Origin: CAZOOW01 sp964581535
GTDB taxonomy: Bacteria > Patescibacteriota > Saccharimonadia > Saccharimonadales > Saccharimonadaceae
DNA: 64,000 bases
Direction: 5' to 3'
Assembly (NCBI GenBank): GCA_964581535.1
Contig: CAZOOW010000001.1
Span: 248,001-312,000, forward strand
The notes below the pieces were generated by a model, which was given only the letters and a program-made list of their open reading frames with translations, made no database searches and was not told the origin of the DNA. This document shows positions 25,597 to 32,913 of this stretch, one piece after another (position 1 is the stretch's first letter; every line of letters starts with the position of its first letter). The translations under genes were made by a program, and so were the position numbers.

Positions 25597-26184
25597 ATGA
25601 TGAGAGCAAAAAAAGCGTTTTTCGTTGCCAGCGCCATGGGGTTAGCCTCATTGCCGCTTACAAGTTTTGCGGCAACGACCAGCACAAATACCACAGTTAC
25701 TGCAGTTATTAACTCTTCAATCAGCATCGATTCGCTTACTCCTACGAACGTAAGTGTGACGCTTAACCCGACTGGTGCGGGTGTCGTAAGCAGTACAAGC
25801 CAGACGGTCGCTGTAAGCACTAATAACGCAACAGGTTTCAAACTCTACCTGAAAGATGCGAATACCGATTTGACCCTTGGGGATCCGACCGGTCCTATTG
25901 CTGCTCACAGCGCAGCTTGGGGAAGCGCTAGTGCTCTAGCGAATAATACGTGGGGATACGCCATCCCCGGTGCAACCGGCTTTGATGCGACGTATAGCGC
26001 CGAGACTGATAACGGGTCAAGCACGTCAAAATGGGTGGGGATAACATCGAGTGACCAAGAGTTGAAAAATGTCGCTACTGCAGGCACTAACAACACTGTC
26101 GTTTGGTACGGCGTCCGAGCAACAACTGCAACTCCTCCTGGCAGCTACGCTGATACCGTCACGTATACCGCTACAACAAACTAA
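25597..26184 (+). CDS. Secreted WxL-like surface protein, copy 1
   Basis: 195 residues. A Sec signal peptide (AMGLASLPLTSFAATTS, cleavage near residue 26) is followed by a Ser/Thr/Asn-rich beta protein: SIDSLTPTNVSVTLNPTG, KLYLKDANTDLTLG, and an end VVWYGVRATTATPPGSYADTVTYTAT, which resembles WxL-type surface domains. It should be exported and held on the envelope. A 248-bp block (25825-26072) is identical to the next gene. DUF916-like anchored proteins downstream suggest a WxL/WxL-interacting system, perhaps used to attach to the host cell. Confidence 0.75.
   Translation: MMRAKKAFFVASAMGLASLPLTSFAATTSTNTTVTAVINSSISIDSLTPTNVSVTLNPTGAGVVSSTSQTVAVSTNNATGFKLYLKDANTDLTLGDPTGPIAAHSAAWGSASALANNTWGYAIPGATGFDATYSAETDNGSSTSKWVGITSSDQELKNVATAGTNNTVVWYGVRATTATPPGSYADTVTYTATTN
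25825..26072 (+). repeat. 248-bp identical block, copy 1
   Basis: Identical base for base to 26440-26687, offset 615 bp. Identity begins at AACGCAACAGG and ends at GAAAAATGT. It covers the central domain of the first surface protein. Confidence 0.9.
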
Positions 26185-26205
26185 TTTATAAAAAGGAAAC
26201 TGTCT

Positions 26206-26799
26206 ATGGCTTCCACCACACGCCATATAACCGTTCTTCTTGCTTCAGGGGCAATGGTTTTCAGCTTGCCGCTGGTAGCAAGCGCTGTTACAACATCATC
26301 TAATACCACCGTTACCGCCAATATCGTCGGCACCCTTAGCATTGATTCGTTAACGCCCTCTAACGTCTCTGTGACGCTCAACCCGACCGGCGGCGGCGTC
26401 GTCAGTAGCGCTAACCAGGCCGTACAGGTCAGCTCAAACAACGCAACAGGTTTCAAACTCTACCTGAAAGATGCGAATACCGATTTGACCCTTGGGGATC
26501 CGACCGGTCCTATTGCTGCTCACAGCGCAGCTTGGGGAAGCGCTAGTGCTCTAGCGAATAATACGTGGGGATACGCCATCCCCGGTGCAACCGGCTTTGA
26601 TGCGACGTATAGCGCCGAGACTGATAACGGGTCAAGCACGTCAAAATGGGTGGGGATAACATCGAGTGACCAAGAGTTGAAAAATGTTACCTCCTCTGGC
26701 ATAGATACGACGACAGTCTGGTATGGTGTCCGCGCCACGACTGCAACGCCACCGGGTAGCTATGCTGATATTGTTACGTATACGGCGATAACGAATTAA
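26206..26799 (+). CDS. Secreted WxL-like surface protein, copy 2
   Basis: 197 residues with its own signal peptide (MVFSLPLVASAVTTS). It is a tandem paralogue of the preceding gene: the same SIDSLTPSNVSVTLNPTG start and a PPGSYADIVTYTA end. The middle 248 bp are identical at DNA level while flanks differ by many synonymous and non-synonymous changes, which points to gene conversion. AAAAGGA precedes the ATG. It is likely co-transcribed with copy 1 from the 25528 promoter. Confidence 0.75.
   Translation: MASTTRHITVLLASGAMVFSLPLVASAVTTSSNTTVTANIVGTLSIDSLTPSNVSVTLNPTGGGVVSSANQAVQVSSNNATGFKLYLKDANTDLTLGDPTGPIAAHSAAWGSASALANNTWGYAIPGATGFDATYSAETDNGSSTSKWVGITSSDQELKNVTSSGIDTTTVWYGVRATTATPPGSYADIVTYTAITN
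26440..26687 (+). repeat. 248-bp identical block, copy 2
   Basis: Second copy of the block at 25825-26072, within the second surface protein. The sharp edges of identity fit recent gene conversion or unequal crossover. Confidence 0.9.
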
Positions 26800-26823
26800 G
26801 CGATTCTCAAATAAGTCTGAAAA

Positions 26824-26859
26824 GTAAGCAGGTCGAAATCGATCTGCTTACGCTATAAT
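26824..26859 (+). promoter_or_regulatory. Hairpin plus leaderless promoter before the DUF916-like gene
   Basis: GTAAGCAG (26824-26831) pairs with CTGCTTAC (26844-26851), then TATAAT (26854-26859) ends 8 nt before the next ATG. The hairpin lacks a T-tract; it may end the upstream message or act as an operator covering the -35 region. Confidence 0.55.
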
Positions 26860-26867
26860 GTGATGGT

Positions 26868-27746
26868 ATGAAAAAAATATCAATTTTTTTGGGGGTGATG
26901 TGGTGCCTAAGTGGGGCAATAAGTGCAAGCGCCGCGTCCACTACTACCCCTGACCAAAACCTAACTCTCAGTCCAGTCAAACAAAAGATATCTCTTCGGG
27001 CGGGAGAGTCGTATACGGGATCATTTCACCTACTCAATGCAGGAAAATCGGGTTACGACCTTAAGGTGTATACAGGACCTTACTCCGTCAAAAGCGAGGA
27101 TTATACGGCAGACTTTGAATCAAAGAAATCAAATACTGAAGTTTCAAATTGGGTTACGTTCTCTAAATCATCTTACCGACTCGGGCCTAATCAGTCAGTG
27201 GATATAGACTATACCATCAAGGTACCGTCTACTGCTCGCCCAGGAGGCCACTACGGAGTGCTTTTTGCGGAAACACTTCCCCAAAACACAACAAATAACT
27301 TTGGTGTCTCAAGCACGCAGCGTCTCGGGATGCTCGCTTTTTTGACTGTCGCTGGGAACTATACTTCAGGAGGAGATATAAAGAGCCAAGCTATACCGTT
27401 TTTCCAGTTCAAAGCGCCGCTTACTACGCTGACAAGGGCAGAAAACACAGGAAATATTGATTTTGATGCGAAACTCAATGTCAACGTGTCGGATTTTCTT
27501 GGCAATCTGAAATACAGGGCTGAAAAGGAGTACGCGGTTCTGCCTGGTACCGTTCGGGCAATGCCTATGAATTGGGATAACGTTCCGTCTATCGGTCTGT
27601 ATAAGGTAGCAACTACGACGAAGTTTCTTTCGACCGAAAAAACGGTTTCATCATACGTTTTGATGGCACCACTATGGTTTTATCTAGCAGTATCTATTTT
27701 GTTACTAATCACCATAGTTTACTGGGCGATGCGACGCCGAAATTAA
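26868..27746 (+). CDS. DUF916/WxL-interacting-like membrane-anchored surface protein
   Basis: 292 residues. A signal peptide (about 1-22) leads to a beta-sandwich region: LTLSPVKQKISLRAGESYTG, YRLGPNQSVDIDYTIKVP and PGGHYGVLFAE are typical of the peptidoglycan-binding part of DUF916 (WxLIP) proteins. A C-terminal membrane helix (about 265-287) ends in MRRRN, so the protein is tethered. In Gram-positives such proteins hold WxL proteins at the wall. A leaderless promoter is visible directly upstream. Confidence 0.75.
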   Translation: MKKISIFLGVMWCLSGAISASAASTTTPDQNLTLSPVKQKISLRAGESYTGSFHLLNAGKSGYDLKVYTGPYSVKSEDYTADFESKKSNTEVSNWVTFSKSSYRLGPNQSVDIDYTIKVPSTARPGGHYGVLFAETLPQNTTNNFGVSSTQRLGMLAFLTVAGNYTSGGDIKSQAIPFFQFKAPLTTLTRAENTGNIDFDAKLNVNVSDFLGNLKYRAEKEYAVLPGTVRAMPMNWDNVPSIGLYKVATTTKFLSTEKTVSSYVLMAPLWFYLAVSILLLITIVYWAMRRRN

Positions 27747-27786
27747 ATATACCCGCGGCTTTTACTCTGTTATAATCAAAAGCAGT

Positions 27787-29142
27787 ATGAGGATTGGCAG
27801 GGGAGAATTGGTATACCGATATGCTGTGTTTGCCGTGCTGTTGGCTGCAGCCGGTGCTCCACTGGTAGTTGCTGACACGTTTCAAAGTACAAACTACACA
27901 ATCGACGCGAGCGTCGTTGGTAACAGCACTGGCGGTACACAGACATCGACGAATTATTCACTTGTTTCCAGCGCCGGTGAGTCGATAATCGGTGATGCAG
28001 CAGGTGGAAGCTACAAGCTTGGTATCGGGTATGTTGCACAGCTTGATAAGTCGTTGCAGTTAAATGTCCAGCCTGCAAATCAGGTTGCATACTACCCCCT
28101 CGATGAAGGTGCCGGTACGGCAGCATGGGACAACAGCGCCAATCAGATCAACGGGAAGCTGATGAATACGCCTACGAGCGTCGCTGGAAAGATTGGGCAA
28201 GGCCTAAGTTTTAACGGTACGAACCAGTATGTTAATGTTCCAACGAACGCTGCATTAGACTTTACAACCAGCTTTACTGCTGAGCTATGGATAAAAACGG
28301 CGTCGACTAATACGGGATACATGGGTTTACTAACAAAATATACATCGACGCCCGCCGGATGGGATATTGCCCTGCAAGGTGGCTGCCCGCGAGTCACAAT
28401 CCGAGGAACCTCAAGTATTGATACTGGTTCAGGCTGGTGTGCCAGTAGTCTGCAGGACAATGCTTGGCATCATATAGTAGCCGTTGCGACTACCACGTCA
28501 CTCAAAGTTTATATCGACGGTGTGCTGAAAAATACTACGAACGGTACATGGACACCGACAACTGCATCTGCTTTTGACATGCAGATTGGTAGCCGTCAGG
28601 GTTCGGTCTACTACGAAGGCGCTGTCGATGAAGTCAAGCTATTTAGCAGAGCATTAAGTTCTGAAGAAGTTGCTGCCGAGTATACAGCTCAGAATGCAGG
28701 AAATTCGGCTGGTGTGTCATTTGCCGGCGGGATAACGCCGGGGGCTTCAAATACCTCAGGGTACGATGCAGTGGTACAGACTGACGCTCCCGGGTACAAC
28801 CTAGCAATCAACCAGAATCAGAACCTGACGAGTGGTGCGAACACGATAGCTGCCATTAGTGGAGCATCGATCGCGACACCGCTTTCATGGTCAGAGGGGA
28901 CAACAAAAGGCCTTGGCTTTACTCTGTATGGTACGAATGCGACCGCTATTCCAGCAAAATGGTCAAGCGGCAGTGCATACGCCCCATTACCAGGAACGGC
29001 AACGACGTTTTATTCTCGTACCGGCTATACGGGTGGTGCAAAAGACTATCTGAATATGCGACTAAGGCTGGATGTTCCAAAGTTGCAAGCAACTGGCTTA
29101 TATACAAACCAGATGACCATTACTGGGACGCTGACGCCATGA
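27787..29142 (+). CDS. Secreted LamG/concanavalin-like surface protein
   Basis: 451 residues. A signal sequence (about 8-30) is followed by a STNYSLVSSAGESI segment, then a LamG-type jellyroll (about 100-295: AYYPLDEGAGTAAWDNSA, SFTAELWIKT, WHHIVAVATTTSLKVYIDG, EVKLFSRALSSEE), and a C-terminal beta region ending LQATGLYTNQMTITGTL like the WxL-like proteins. LamG domains bind sugars or proteins, so a role in host-surface contact is plausible. TGTTATAAT (box 27771-27776) ends 10 nt before the ATG. The stop overlaps the next start as ATGA. Confidence 0.8.
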   Translation: MRIGRGELVYRYAVFAVLLAAAGAPLVVADTFQSTNYTIDASVVGNSTGGTQTSTNYSLVSSAGESIIGDAAGGSYKLGIGYVAQLDKSLQLNVQPANQVAYYPLDEGAGTAAWDNSANQINGKLMNTPTSVAGKIGQGLSFNGTNQYVNVPTNAALDFTTSFTAELWIKTASTNTGYMGLLTKYTSTPAGWDIALQGGCPRVTIRGTSSIDTGSGWCASSLQDNAWHHIVAVATTTSLKVYIDGVLKNTTNGTWTPTTASAFDMQIGSRQGSVYYEGAVDEVKLFSRALSSEEVAAEYTAQNAGNSAGVSFAGGITPGASNTSGYDAVVQTDAPGYNLAINQNQNLTSGANTIAAISGASIATPLSWSEGTTKGLGFTLYGTNATAIPAKWSSGSAYAPLPGTATTFYSRTGYTGGAKDYLNMRLRLDVPKLQATGLYTNQMTITGTLTP

Positions 29143-29978
29143 AAAGACTATTAGCTATCGTAATGTTGTTTGGAACGGGGTTAGTATTCGTGTCAGGCTC
29201 TCATGTTGATGCACTCTCGCTTAAACTTGCCCCGCTGGAATATAGGACTGAGCTGAAAAAGGGTGAAGTAAAAAAAGGCTTCGTTGATGTGAGTAACCCG
29301 TCTGGTCAAACACAGCGGATAAGAACTAGCGTTCAGGCCTTTCGACAGACCGATGACAACGGCTCATTGCAGTTTTTTGACAGCGAGCAGCTGAGTGCAG
29401 GAGTCAAGTTAGACCTGGAAACGTTTGATCTTGGGCCCCGTGAAGCTGTGCGGATGTATTTCATGATTGATGGATCAAAACTTCCGAGCGGTTATGTATA
29501 TGGTGGTATATTTTTCTCAACAATCTCTCCAAGTGATACGGCCGGGGTGGGGCAGCAGGTCCGGCTAGGAACGTTGCTTAGCATCGTGAATGGAACGCCA
29601 GGACCGCGAAACGGCTCTGTTGAACGACTGAACATTCCACCCTTTGTGCTTGGTTCGAAAATAAACGGCGAATATACTTTCAAAAATACCGATGTTGGCG
29701 GAACTGCGACAGGATTTTATCCAAAAGTCCGTTTAGAGGTAAGCCCATTTGGTGAGCAAAAAGACCAAAATGGAAAACTAGTTTTTGCAGGGCATAGTCG
29801 AACGAATCAGTTTGAAATCAGAACTCCTATATTTGGTGTGTATAAGGTAAGTGCATCGTATCAAGCCTCGTCTAAGTCTAGCTGGGTGCTTGTATTGCAC
29901 CCAGGAGTTATGGTGGTTTTAGGAATGGCTATGCTTGCGTTAACGTTGTATTTTCACAGAAAGCGCACGCATAGGTAA
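29139..29978 (+). CDS. Second DUF916-like membrane-anchored surface protein
   Basis: 279 residues from the ATG at 29139 that overlaps the LamG stop; a longer frame from 28887 lies in the wrong phase of the LamG gene and is rejected. Signal peptide (about 1-24), beta-rich body with LAPLEYRTELKKGEVKKGFVDV and SGYVYGGIFFS (compare PGGHYGVLFAE in the first copy), and a C-terminal membrane helix with a basic RKRTHR tail. Coupled to the LamG protein, it probably anchors it. Confidence 0.75.
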   Translation: MKRLLAIVMLFGTGLVFVSGSHVDALSLKLAPLEYRTELKKGEVKKGFVDVSNPSGQTQRIRTSVQAFRQTDDNGSLQFFDSEQLSAGVKLDLETFDLGPREAVRMYFMIDGSKLPSGYVYGGIFFSTISPSDTAGVGQQVRLGTLLSIVNGTPGPRNGSVERLNIPPFVLGSKINGEYTFKNTDVGGTATGFYPKVRLEVSPFGEQKDQNGKLVFAGHSRTNQFEIRTPIFGVYKVSASYQASSKSSWVLVLHPGVMVVLGMAMLALTLYFHRKRTHR

Positions 29979-30022
29979 AAGCCTGATGCTATACTAAAAA
30001 CATAACAACTAAAGGTGGAATA

Positions 30023-30520
30023 ATGGATAGAAATACTTCTCGACACGTTGATAGTGTGCATCGTCCGGTCGCAACGCAGTACAATGAACATCCCGTAACT
30101 CAGCGACGGCCAACGAAGACCTGGAAACGATATTGGTGGGTACCCCTAGCGCTGCTCGTCGCATTACTAATCGCCGCAGGATGCTGGTGGAAAATGGCGT
30201 ACGGAAGCGGTATCGATAACAAAACGTACCAGGCTGTGTTTTTGACGAACGGCCAAGTCTTTTTTGGTAAGTTGAAGAATGCTCACGGGCAGTATCTCTA
30301 TCTAGATCATGCCTACTATACCCAAAAGCAGGAACTGCCTGCCGATGCGACGGATGAGCAAAAACAAGCTACGGCTAGTAACGTTTCTCTTGTTAAAGTG
30401 GGCAGTGAAGTTTATGGACCAAATAACAATATGTCGATTCGCTCAGAGCAGGTGTTATTCTGGCAGAACCTGAAAACTGATAGTAAAGTAACGAAAGCTA
30501 TCGAAGCTGACAAAAGCTAG
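30023..30520 (+). CDS. Single-pass membrane protein of CPR type, unknown
   Basis: 165 residues with AAAGGTGG before the ATG. A cytoplasmic N-terminus of ~35 polar residues, one helix (VPLALLVALLIAAGCWW), then an external domain with YQAVFLTNGQVFFGKLKN and QYLYLDHAYY, a pattern I associate with small conserved CPR membrane proteins of unknown role. A TATACT box lies near 29990. It lies 20 bp before mutM. Confidence 0.65.
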   Translation: MDRNTSRHVDSVHRPVATQYNEHPVTQRRPTKTWKRYWWVPLALLVALLIAAGCWWKMAYGSGIDNKTYQAVFLTNGQVFFGKLKNAHGQYLYLDHAYYTQKQELPADATDEQKQATASNVSLVKVGSEVYGPNNNMSIRSEQVLFWQNLKTDSKVTKAIEADKS

Positions 30521-30540
30521 CTTCGGCTATACTGGTAACT

Positions 30541-31410
30541 ATGCCAGAGTTACCAGAAGTTGAAACTATCCGACGCGGACTAGAGAAACTAATCGTTGGT
30601 AAGCGAATCCAATCTGTAACACACGACACTGAAAAAAGTTTCCCGAACCAAACGAACGATGTGACCGAGTTTGTTCTTGGTTCCCGTATCGATAGCATTG
30701 CACGCCGGGCGAAAGTTTTATTGATTCACCTTTCGAGTGGCTATACACTTGTAATTCATTTAAAAATGACTGGGCAGCTGGTATTTCGTGGTCAGGTGTC
30801 TTTTGGCGCAGGGCATCCTAACGACTCGCTCATTGGTAAACTGCCAGACCGATCGACACGAGTGATCATCTCCTTTGATGACGGCGAAACACTATTCTTT
30901 AACGATCAGCGTAAATTTGGTTGGGTGAAACTTCTCCCAACTATCGAAGTTCCGAATATTAATTTTATGCGGCGCGTTGGACCGGAGCCGCTTGAAGATA
31001 ACTTTACAGCTAAAGAATTTATCCAACGCATCCGACGGCGAAATGGGACGAGCATTAAGGCGGCGCTGCTCGATCAGACCGTGCTTGCTGGTGTTGGGAA
31101 TATTTATGCAGATGAAAGCCTCTTTGCTGCACGCATCCACCCTGCGCAAAAAGTTAGCTCGCTCAATGATACGAAATTAGGCGTGTTGTTACGCGAAATA
31201 AAGAATGTGCTGCAACTCTCTATAGATAAAGGCGGCTCTACTGACCGAAACTATGTGAATGCGGAAGGAAAAAAGGGCAGTTATATCGATTTTGCCTCAG
31301 TGTTTCGGCGCGAGGGAAAAAATTGCTTGCGCTGTGGAGGAACGATAGAGAAAATTCGGGTCGCCGGACGCGGTACGCATATTTGTCCGCAGTGTCAAAA
31401 ACATAAATAG
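30541..31410 (+). CDS. mutM: Formamidopyrimidine-DNA glycosylase
   Basis: 289 residues. N-terminal PELPEVETIRRGL with the catalytic Pro/Glu, KMTGQL strand, H2TH region NGTSIKAALLDQTVLAGVGNIYADE, and an intact C4 zinc finger (CLRCGGTIEK ... HICPQCQ). It excises 8-oxoguanine and cuts the abasic site. Zinc ligands are kept here, unlike in DnaG. TATACT (30528-30533) ends 7 nt before the ATG: leaderless. Confidence 0.97.
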   Translation: MPELPEVETIRRGLEKLIVGKRIQSVTHDTEKSFPNQTNDVTEFVLGSRIDSIARRAKVLLIHLSSGYTLVIHLKMTGQLVFRGQVSFGAGHPNDSLIGKLPDRSTRVIISFDDGETLFFNDQRKFGWVKLLPTIEVPNINFMRRVGPEPLEDNFTAKEFIQRIRRRNGTSIKAALLDQTVLAGVGNIYADESLFAARIHPAQKVSSLNDTKLGVLLREIKNVLQLSIDKGGSTDRNYVNAEGKKGSYIDFASVFRREGKNCLRCGGTIEKIRVAGRGTHICPQCQKHK

Positions 31411-31449
31411 TTTCCGGTAGTCGAATGACCATTTACAATAGATATTCAG

Positions 31450-32346
31450 ATGATCACAGTCCTGACAGGAGAGAACACGTTTGCTATCCGGCATACTTAT
31501 CGCCGGTTAGTTAAGGAGTTTTCTGGAGAGGTGGAACGTCTTGATGGAACCGCGTTCGATTTAACTCAGCTGCCTGATATTTTTGCTGGAAGTACACTGT
31601 TTTCGGAGCAGAGAATGGTGGTGATTAGTGACGCTAGTCTGAATAAGCCACTGTGGTCTGCACTGGAGCAATGGATAGGAAAAGTTCCGGAGGAAACGCA
31701 CATTGTATTTATTGAGTCTCATATCGATAAGCGAACAAAAACTTACAAATTGCTCGTAAAACAGGCTAGCATTATCGAACACGAACTACCCGATGATGCG
31801 TCTTTGCTGTTTTGGTTGCAGTCAAAAGCCCGGGAGCATGAGGTTGATATGCCTACTGATATCGCTCGTTATTTAGTGCAATATGTCGGTAAAGACCAAT
31901 GGCGTCTCATGGGAGAACTAGAAAAGCTGATACTTGCAGACAGGCAAATTGACCGCGCCCTCATCCAGGAAATAGCCGAGCCCTACCCAGAAGCAAGTGC
32001 GTTTGAACTACTCGATAGCGCATTCGCTGGAAAATTCGATAGGGCAGAGGAGTTGCTCGCTTTGCTTGCGGAACGCGAAGACCCGTATCGATTCTTAGGA
32101 TTGCTCAGCTCACAAGTGATAGCGCTGCTTGCGTTGTGTGGTGCAGGTCAGCGCCGTCCAGACGAAGTTGCTCGCGATATCGGTCTGCATCCGTACGCGG
32201 TGCGACGGCTTTCGCCGATTGCTTCGCGCTTAGGCCGCTCTCGAGCTACGCGGCTACTGGGGGCGTTGGCCGACTGTGACTATAGGATAAAAACAAGTGC
32301 TGTCGACCCGTGGCAGCAGCTGAAAAAAGTCATACTCACCATATGA
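31450..32346 (+). CDS. holA: DNA polymerase III delta subunit
   Basis: 298 residues. AAA+-like clamp-loader fold without a P-loop: MITVLTGENTFAI start, DIFAGSTLFSEQRMVVI, and the C-terminal collar EREDPYRFLGLLSSQVIALL and ALADCDYRIKTSAVDPW typical of HolA. It opens the beta clamp in the clamp-loader complex. TACAAT (31434-31439) precedes the ATG by 10 nt. It ends at a bidirectional terminator shared with rpsT. Confidence 0.9.
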   Translation: MITVLTGENTFAIRHTYRRLVKEFSGEVERLDGTAFDLTQLPDIFAGSTLFSEQRMVVISDASLNKPLWSALEQWIGKVPEETHIVFIESHIDKRTKTYKLLVKQASIIEHELPDDASLLFWLQSKAREHEVDMPTDIARYLVQYVGKDQWRLMGELEKLILADRQIDRALIQEIAEPYPEASAFELLDSAFAGKFDRAEELLALLAEREDPYRFLGLLSSQVIALLALCGAGQRRPDEVARDIGLHPYAVRRLSPIASRLGRSRATRLLGALADCDYRIKTSAVDPWQQLKKVILTI

Positions 32347-32372
32347 AAACCGCCCGGGTTTCCGGGCGGTTT
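32347..32372. terminator. Bidirectional terminator between holA and rpsT
   Basis: AAACCGCCCGG (32347-32357) and CCGGGCGGTTT (32362-32372) form an 11-bp stem around GTTT, just after the holA stop and 5 bp before the convergent rpsT stop. Confidence 0.85.
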
Positions 32373-32377
32373 ACGAG

Positions 32378-32737
32378 TTACTTTTTAGCTGTTGGCTTTT
32401 TAGGAGCGGTTTTTTTCGCTGCAGGCTTCTTTGTAGCTGCTTTCTTTGTTGCGGGTTTCGCCGCAGTCTTTTTCGTCGCGCTGCTTGTCAGTTTAACGCC
32501 GGCTTCTTTTGCTTGGCGGGAAAGGGCGCTTTTGCGTCGGGCAGCGGTATTTTTGTCCAGAATATTTTTCTTGACGGCAGTATCAATCTCGCTCTGTGCG
32601 GCTGAGAGTGTTGTTGAGCTCGGCTTAGCGTTAAACGCTTTTACGGCAGATTTGATATTTCGTTTAGTGACTATGTTGCGTTCACGTCGCTTGACGGTTT
32701 GGCGCATACGCTTGATAGCGGATTTGATGATTGGCAC
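32378..32737 (-). CDS. rpsT: Ribosomal protein bS20 with histone H1-like tail
   Basis: 119 residues. The first ~85 are normal bS20 (MPIIKSAIKRMRQTVKRRERN, NILDKNTAARRKSALSR). The last ~30 are a KKTAAKPATKKAATKKPAA-type repeat like an H1 tail, which bS20 does not normally have. The protein binds 16S rRNA early in 30S assembly; the tail may add RNA or DNA contacts. TATAAA-like boxes lie about 20 nt upstream on this strand. Confidence 0.95.
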   Translation of the reverse strand: MPIIKSAIKRMRQTVKRRERNIVTKRNIKSAVKAFNAKPSSTTLSAAQSEIDTAVKKNILDKNTAARRKSALSRQAKEAGVKLTSSATKKTAAKPATKKAATKKPAAKKTAPKKPTAKK

Positions 32738-32844
32738 GGTGTAGCTCCCTACTCTTTATAATCAGTTATTTTGTTAAACAAATCTGCACAATTATACCGT
32801 AGGCACCTCTATCTGTAAAGATGAGACCACACGAGGGAAAATCA

Positions 32845-32874
32845 TTGACATAGGTATAGTGCTTGTGGTATTGT
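32845..32874 (+). promoter_or_regulatory. Sigma-70 promoter with shared spacer
   Basis: TTGACA (32845-32850), 18-bp spacer, TATTGT (32869-32874). The spacer contains TATAGTGCTTGTG (32855-32867), which is also found in the promoter at 43787. Confidence 0.7.
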
Positions 32875-32913
32875 CGTCTCGAAGACTATTTACACAAAAA
32901 ACAGAGATAAATC

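Noticed and set aside
25597..26799. CRISPR or phage tail repeats in the tandem block
   Set aside because: The repeat is a single long identical tract within two coding genes, with no short regular spacers.
28887..29978. Longer 363-residue start of the second DUF916-like protein
   Set aside because: The first 84 codons lie in another frame of the LamG gene; ATG 29139 overlaps its stop and begins a clear signal peptide.
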